Shown: positions 14,151 through 17,633 of the stretch, one piece after another
Position numbering within the stretch: position 1 is the stretch's first letter
Layout of the letters: each line of letters opens with the position of its first letter
Source: CAZIWJ01 sp964542855
GTDB lineage: Bacteria > Bacteroidota > Bacteroidia > Cytophagales > Cyclobacteriaceae
Direction: 5' to 3'
DNA length: 17,633 bases
NCBI GenBank assembly: GCA_964542855.1
Contig: CAZIWJ010000055.1
Location: 1 to 17,633 of the forward strand
Notes under the pieces: model-generated
Told to the model about the DNA's origin: nothing
Databases searched by the model: none
What the model saw: the letters and a program-made list of their open reading frames with translations, nothing else
Translations under genes and position numbers: made by a program

Positions 14151-14549
14151 TTAACTATCTGCCTGTCGTTTGTATGCCTAATACAGTAACCACCTGAAGT
14201 TAATTCTGTTGAGCCCGGTAAGGTTTTTTTACAGGAAGGCGGGCTTGCAATATTGGTTCGAGAAAACTTTAATAATTAGCAAAAAGTACTGTTTACATTT
14301 AAAATACTTACAGTTGTAATATTGTATTATAAGATGAACAATTTTAAGCTAAAATACGGACTTACTTGACTTTTAATCAGCTTAAATAGTAAGATACAGG
14401 TAAATTTAGTTGTTTTAACTAGAAATACTTTTAGCCATAAACATATCTGATAAATGTAGGTTTTATTGGTGATTACTGTAACATTTTATTAAATGTTAGT
14501 AAAATTCATTATATTACACGTTGTAACTTATTAACTTAAATAACAAATT
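14151..14549. promoter_or_regulatory. AT-rich intergenic region upstream of the small secreted peptide gene
   Basis: About 400 bases with no gene. It contains the perfect inverted repeat taacattt / aaatgtta with a 4-base spacer (14479-14498), about 50 bases before the next ATG, where a regulator dyad or leader hairpin could sit. No canonical TTG-N20-TAnnTTTG promoter was found. The unusual length for such a small downstream gene suggests regulation. Confidence 0.4.
14479..14498. promoter_or_regulatory. Inverted repeat upstream of the small secreted peptide gene
   Basis: The 8-bp arms taacattt and aaatgtta are perfect, with spacer tatt. The dyad geometry suits a transcription factor half-site pair; no T run follows, so it is not an obvious terminator. 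Confidence 0.4.
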
Positions 14550-14774
14550 ATGAAAGCGCTTGCTACCGTATTTCGTAATGTATTTTTGGCTTCGTTGCTG
14601 CTTGCAGCCATTTTATTCAGCCTGAATACATTACCAGCGAACTCTAACGAACCTGTTAAAACTGAGCTATCAGAAAAAACAGGCAACGAAAACCGTTTTT
14701 TGGCCTCCTTCATTCCGCGCAAGGACAAACTGAAAACCCCACCCTGGTACGAAAAGTGGGACTGGCCGTGGTAA
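14550..14774 (+). CDS. Small secreted or membrane-anchored Trp-rich peptide
   Basis: A 74-residue unrecognised protein. It has a basic start (MKALATVFRN), a hydrophobic core (VFLASLLLAAILFSL, about 11-25) and a likely signal peptidase site near TLPANS (27-32), leaving a mature peptide of about 42 residues. The mature part is charged, then ends with PPWYEKWDWPW: four aromatic residues and two prolines in eleven. If uncleaved, the same core would be a single membrane anchor. It has its own long upstream region and shares a strong bidirectional terminator with recA. The minus-strand frame over it lacks such features and is a shadow. The signal peptide is clear; function is unknown. Confidence 0.66.
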   Translation: MKALATVFRNVFLASLLLAAILFSLNTLPANSNEPVKTELSEKTGNENRFLASFIPRKDKLKTPPWYEKWDWPW

Positions 14775-14794
14775 TGCCAGCACCAGTTCAATAA

Positions 14795-14831
14795 AAAAAG
14801 GCCCGGATGTACTGGCAATCCGGGCCTTTTT
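14795..14831. terminator. Bidirectional intrinsic terminator
   Basis: Perfect 14-bp arms aaaaaggcccggat and atccgggccttttt around a 9-nt loop. With A and T runs at the ends it works on both strands and separates the small peptide gene (+) from recA (-). Confidence 0.88.
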
Positions 14832-14854
14832 AATGATTAAAAAAACTAATTAAA

Positions 14855-15922
14855 TCAGGCTGAAGTGGTTTCTTTCTTACCCTTCTTACTTTCTTTTGTT
14901 GTTTGGGCTTCCTCTTTCTCCACTTTTTCACCAGCTATCTGCGCCCTAATCTTGTGTTCAATTTCGTGCATCAATTCCGGATTATCGAGCAGAATTTTCT
15001 TCACTGCATCTCTTCCCTGGCCTAACTTTTCGTCGCCGTAAGAGAACCATGATCCGGATTTTTTCACCAGATTCAGTTCTACACCAAGGTCGAGAATTTC
15101 TCCTACCTTTGATATTCCTTCGCCGTACATGATATCGAACTCCACCACTTTAAAAGGAGGCGCTACCTTGTTCTTTACCACTTTTACCCTCGTTCTATTA
15201 CCCAGAACGTTATCGGCTCCTTCTTTGATGGCCCCAATGCGTCGAATGTCGAGGCGTACGGAGGAATAAAATTTCAGGGCGTTACCGCCGGTAGTTGTTT
15301 CCGGATTTCCGAACATCACCCCAATTTTTTCACGCAGCTGGTTAATAAATACACAGGAGCAGCCGGTTTTATTAATGGTACCGGTTAGTTTCCTGAGGGC
15401 CTGCGACATCAGCCGGGCTTGCAGTCCCATTTTAGAGTCGCCCATTTCACCTTCCAGTTCACCTTTAGGAACCAGGGCAGCTACCGAGTCGATTACCATA
15501 ATATCAATTGCCCCCGAGCGAATAAGGTGTTCGGCCACTTCCAGGGCCTGTTCACCGCTATCGGGCTGGGAGATTAGCAGGTTTTCGGTATCAATACCCA
15601 GTTTTTCAGCGTAAGCTTTATCAAAGGCGTGTTCAGCATCCACGATAGCAGCGATACCGCCTTCCTTCTGGGCCTCTGCAATACAATGCATGGCCAGCGT
15701 GGTTTTACCGGACGATTCCGGTCCGAATATTTCTGTTACCCTTCCTCTCGGAATTCCACCAATACCCAGGGCGATATCCAATCCCAGCGAACCGGTTGAT
15801 ATGGATGGTACATCCACAACCCGTTCATCGCTGAGCTTCATTACTGTACCCTTGCCATAAGCTTTATCGAGCTTATCCATGGTTAGCTCCAGGGCTTTTA
15901 ATTTTTCAGTTTTCTCACTCAT
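14855..15922 (-). CDS. recA: Recombinase RecA
   Basis: Forms ATP-dependent filaments on single-stranded DNA for homologous recombination and SOS signalling. The 355-residue protein has Walker A GPESSGKT (67-74), the VDAEHAFD segment (94-101), Walker B IMVIDSVAAL (141-150), MGLQARLMSQALRKL (165-179), and the DNA-binding L2 region VFINQLREKIGVMFGNPETT (191-210) followed by TGGNALKFYSSVRLDIR. The C-terminal tail is Lys/Glu-rich (EKVEKEEAQTTKESKKGKK). No intein or frameshift. The start is MSEKTEKLKAL. It lies 48 bases downstream of the potassium channel gene on the same strand, and no LexA-like dyad was recognised in that spacer, so it may be co-transcribed. Confidence 0.98.
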   Translation of the reverse strand: MSEKTEKLKALELTMDKLDKAYGKGTVMKLSDERVVDVPSISTGSLGLDIALGIGGIPRGRVTEIFGPESSGKTTLAMHCIAEAQKEGGIAAIVDAEHAFDKAYAEKLGIDTENLLISQPDSGEQALEVAEHLIRSGAIDIMVIDSVAALVPKGELEGEMGDSKMGLQARLMSQALRKLTGTINKTGCSCVFINQLREKIGVMFGNPETTTGGNALKFYSSVRLDIRRIGAIKEGADNVLGNRTRVKVVKNKVAPPFKVVEFDIMYGEGISKVGEILDLGVELNLVKKSGSWFSYGDEKLGQGRDAVKKILLDNPELMHEIEHKIRAQIAGEKVEKEEAQTTKESKKGKKETTSA

Positions 15923-15970
15923 AATACTCAGATGTTATCAGATAATCAGTTAAATGTGTTGAAGTCGCGG

Positions 15971-17029
15971 TTAATCCATAATACGACCTTCCTCAATGGC
16001 AAAAAGCCGGGCAATTTTTCTCTTGGTGGATCCGTTTGCAATAATTACAAGGTAGTCATCTTTTTGAACAATGGTTTCCTTACCCGGATTTTTGATTAAC
16101 ACTCGCTTGCCGTTTTCAATTTTACTAATCGCCACCAGGACCACGTTATGCTCAACTTTCAGGTTGATGAATGCATCGAGGTAATCTTTTCTCAGGTACG
16201 GGTTGCTGTCGGTTACCCGGTATTCCTGCAGATCGTAATCTTCTCCACTGATTGCACTAGTCATCAGGGCTTCGGCCATTTCGGCAACATCGGGTTCGAA
16301 AGTATAACTTGCCACCAAACGGGAGGCAATTTCACCTTTAGGCACTACGTAACGCACGCCGGCCGATAAAAAAGTTTCTTTTAAGCTAGGGTTATTCAAC
16401 GATACAACGTAGTTCAGGGAAGGGTAGTTCTTTTTCAGATTCAGGATATAAATTAAGGCCTCGGTATCGTCGGGGAAGTTCACGAAAATATTTTTGGCCG
16501 ATTTTACATTCGCCCTTTTAAAAGTTTCGGCGTTATCGTAATCGCCAAACAGCACAAAAACCTTTTCTGAAGGAAATGTTTGCCGGATGAGTTCAACCTC
16601 GTCTTTAACATTACAAACCACAGCTACCTTACTGCCCGAAGGAATAATCTCTTCCACTACCTGTCGGCCAAAGCGATCCCATCCGATCAGGACGATATGA
16701 TTTTCAAAATTAGTACCCAACAGACCTAGTTTTCTACGTTCAACATAAATTACAATTTGTGCACTTAACTGGCTAATTACAAAGCCAATAATTCCAATAC
16801 TACCCAGAACAAAAAACAGCCCCAGTATTTTTCCAGTCGGAGTTACCGGATATAAATCACCGTAACCTACTGTGGTAAGCGTAACAACTGAATACCAGAA
16901 GGCGTCGGCCAGCGTTTTTATGTTAGTGCCTTCCACCCCGGTTTCCACGCTGTACAGAACATAGGTAAATAAAATGTACGCCAGTAAGGCACCAACAAGG
17001 CCGGCAACCCGGTTCTGGAACCTACTCAC
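15971..17029 (-). CDS. Two-TM potassium channel with RCK (TrkA-N/TrkA-C) domains
   Basis: A 352-residue ligand-gated K+ channel. An outer helix (about 8-27), a pore helix and selectivity filter TTVGYGD (52-58), and an inner helix (68-96) form a Kir/KcsA-like pore. An RCK N-domain follows, starting HIVLIGWDRFGRQVVEE (111-127), with the Rossmann glycine pattern altered to GWDRFG. An RCK C-domain runs from about 260 to the end (LVAISKIENGKRVLIKNPG). RCK domains bind ligands such as NAD, Ca2+ or c-di-AMP; which one is not evident. The start GTG (17029-17027) overlaps the preceding stop TGA by two bases (GTGA), and no in-frame ATG precedes the pore, so translational coupling supports the GTG. Confidence 0.93.
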   Translation of the reverse strand: MSRFQNRVAGLVGALLAYILFTYVLYSVETGVEGTNIKTLADAFWYSVVTLTTVGYGDLYPVTPTGKILGLFFVLGSIGIIGFVISQLSAQIVIYVERRKLGLLGTNFENHIVLIGWDRFGRQVVEEIIPSGSKVAVVCNVKDEVELIRQTFPSEKVFVLFGDYDNAETFKRANVKSAKNIFVNFPDDTEALIYILNLKKNYPSLNYVVSLNNPSLKETFLSAGVRYVVPKGEIASRLVASYTFEPDVAEMAEALMTSAISGEDYDLQEYRVTDSNPYLRKDYLDAFINLKVEHNVVLVAISKIENGKRVLIKNPGKETIVQKDDYLVIIANGSTKRKIARLFAIEEGRIMD

Positions 17030-17223
17030 TGGCCCAGCGGTTCAGCGTTAAACATAATTACCTCTTCCGTTTCCTGGTCTACAGAATAGTGCACTTCAAT
17101 CGGGTTACAGCATACCTCGCAGTCTTCCACGTACGTCTGTTCCTCAACCGACGGGTCGAGAAGCATGGAAATTTGCGAGAAGCAGTACGGGCAAATAAAA
17201 AAATGTTCTATTTGTAACGACAT
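17026..17223 (-). CDS. CPXCG-type cysteine-rich protein
   Basis: A 65-residue small protein of the CPXCG motif family, with CPYC (11-14) and EDCEVCCNPI (34-42), five Cys in all, fitting a small zinc ribbon. The Gly that normally ends the CPXCG motif is replaced by Phe (CPYCF). Cellular role is unknown in the family. Between a hypothetical gene (2-base gap upstream) and the potassium channel (overlap downstream), so the three form one operon. Confidence 0.85.
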   Translation of the reverse strand: MSLQIEHFFICPYCFSQISMLLDPSVEEQTYVEDCEVCCNPIEVHYSVDQETEEVIMFNAEPLGQ

Positions 17224-17225
17224 GA

Positions 17226-17633
17226 TTAGTATTTCTTACGATCCAGAATTTCTTTTAGTACGATGGCTTTTTTTAAACCGGATGGCTTTTTTAAATCCTG
17301 GGCTACCCGCCGGGCGTATGACTTTTTTCTTTTAATGCTATAAGCGCCTGCCCGCCCCCGGTTTTCAGCGCCGATGCCCACATAATCGGGGTTTTCTTTA
17401 AGGATATGCGCTTCCGGGTCATGTTCAATCGATTTTTCATATGGCTCGTAACCGCTGGGTTCTTCGTCATTTCCCATTTGGTCGGCCGGTACGTCGAACC
17501 GGGTTTCCGTTTCCTCACTACCATAGCGTGATGAAGTTGGCTGGTAAGGCTCAGTTTCTTCCCGGCTCTGTTGTTTGGGGTTGGCTTCTTCGGAAAACTC
17601 GCGGAGCATATCTTCCAGGGTGGTGGTAAACCC
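17226..17633 (-). CDS. Hypothetical protein, N-terminus outside the window
   Basis: The C-terminal 135 residues of a protein whose frame is open to the right edge. The visible part begins GFTTTLEDMLREFSEEAN, so the internal ATG at 17609 is probably not the start. The middle is acidic and low in complexity (SEETETRFDVPADQMG), while the end is strongly basic (SIKRKKSYARRVAQDLKKPS) and closes with AIVLKEILDRKKY. Many Bacteroidota have a similarly built protein, with an acidic disordered linker and a basic tail ending in E-I-L-x-R-K, but no function is known to me. It is two bases upstream of the CPXCG gene in the same operon. Confidence 0.72.
   Translation of the reverse strand, partial: GFTTTLEDMLREFSEEANPKQQSREETEPYQPTSSRYGSEETETRFDVPADQMGNDEEPSGYEPYEKSIEHDPEAHILKENPDYVGIGAENRGRAGAYSIKRKKSYARRVAQDLKKPSGLKKAIVLKEILDRKKY

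Noticed and set aside
15923..15970. SOS/LexA box before recA
   Set aside because: No recognisable inverted repeat in the 48-base spacer; a lineage-specific box cannot be excluded but is not supported.
1..17633. Sigma-54 (-24/-12) promoters, tRNA genes, CRISPR arrays, defence systems
   Set aside because: Looked for and not found: no TGGCAC-N5-TTGC site at a gene start, no cloverleaf, no regularly spaced repeats, and no recognisable defence or toxin-antitoxin genes.

Overview
The window looks like a chromosomal segment of a Bacteroidota bacterium, most likely of the Cytophagales type. The case rests on several things. The rpmB-rpmG-DUF4295-ftsY cluster is typical of the phylum. Genes mostly lack recognisable Shine-Dalgarno sequences. 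A TTG-N20-TTAATTTG promoter resembling the Bacteroidota primary-sigma consensus precedes rpmB. The protein family variants (asparaginyl-tRNA synthetase, RecA, L28, Cys-poor L33) also fit. Two runs of exactly 100 N (2705-2804 and 4642-4741) are scaffold gaps whose true size is unknown. No rRNA, tRNA or CRISPR array was seen.

Layout. 1-2336 (+) encodes a molybdopterin oxidoreductase of the FdhF/YdeP family, followed by two hairpins, the second a good intrinsic terminator. 2532-2999 (+) is a decayed IS982-type transposase, read in several frames and interrupted by the first gap. 3130-4560 (-) is a compact SF1 helicase of the RecD/Dda kind. After the second gap, 4742-5062 holds a perfect hairpin and no convincing gene. 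5063-6493 (-) is asnS. It diverges from rpoN (6712-8154, +), and a large nested palindrome lies between them. rpoN is followed with zero spacing by a degenerate PAP2-like membrane protein (8155-8790). 8791-9704 is AT-rich and holds a broken lipoprotein gene that no single ATG-initiated frame reveals, together with a diverged duplication of its lipobox segment. A small three-helix membrane protein (9705-9986) and a terminator end this block.

The 10114-11796 (-) block is the ribosomal/secretion cluster: rpmB (L28), rpmG (L33) and a 52-residue DUF4295 protein, then an intrinsic terminator, then ftsY. A divergent intergenic region leads to rocD, ornithine aminotransferase (12157-13395, +). Convergent to it lies an unrecognised four-helix membrane protein (13467-14099, -). 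14550-14774 (+) encodes a small secreted or membrane-anchored peptide with a Trp/Pro-rich end. It shares a 14-bp bidirectional terminator with recA. The right end is a tightly packed minus-strand run: a partial hypothetical protein, a CPXCG-type Cys-rich protein, a potassium channel with RCK domains, and recA.

Most of the window is housekeeping: translation, protein targeting, recombination and alternative sigma factor. The accessory or decaying parts are the IS982 remnant, the 8.8-9.7 kb island and the small secreted peptide. I found no convincing new multi-gene system. The most unusual items are the frameshifted lipoprotein with duplicated lipobox, the nested palindrome between asnS and rpoN, and the Trp-rich secreted peptide.
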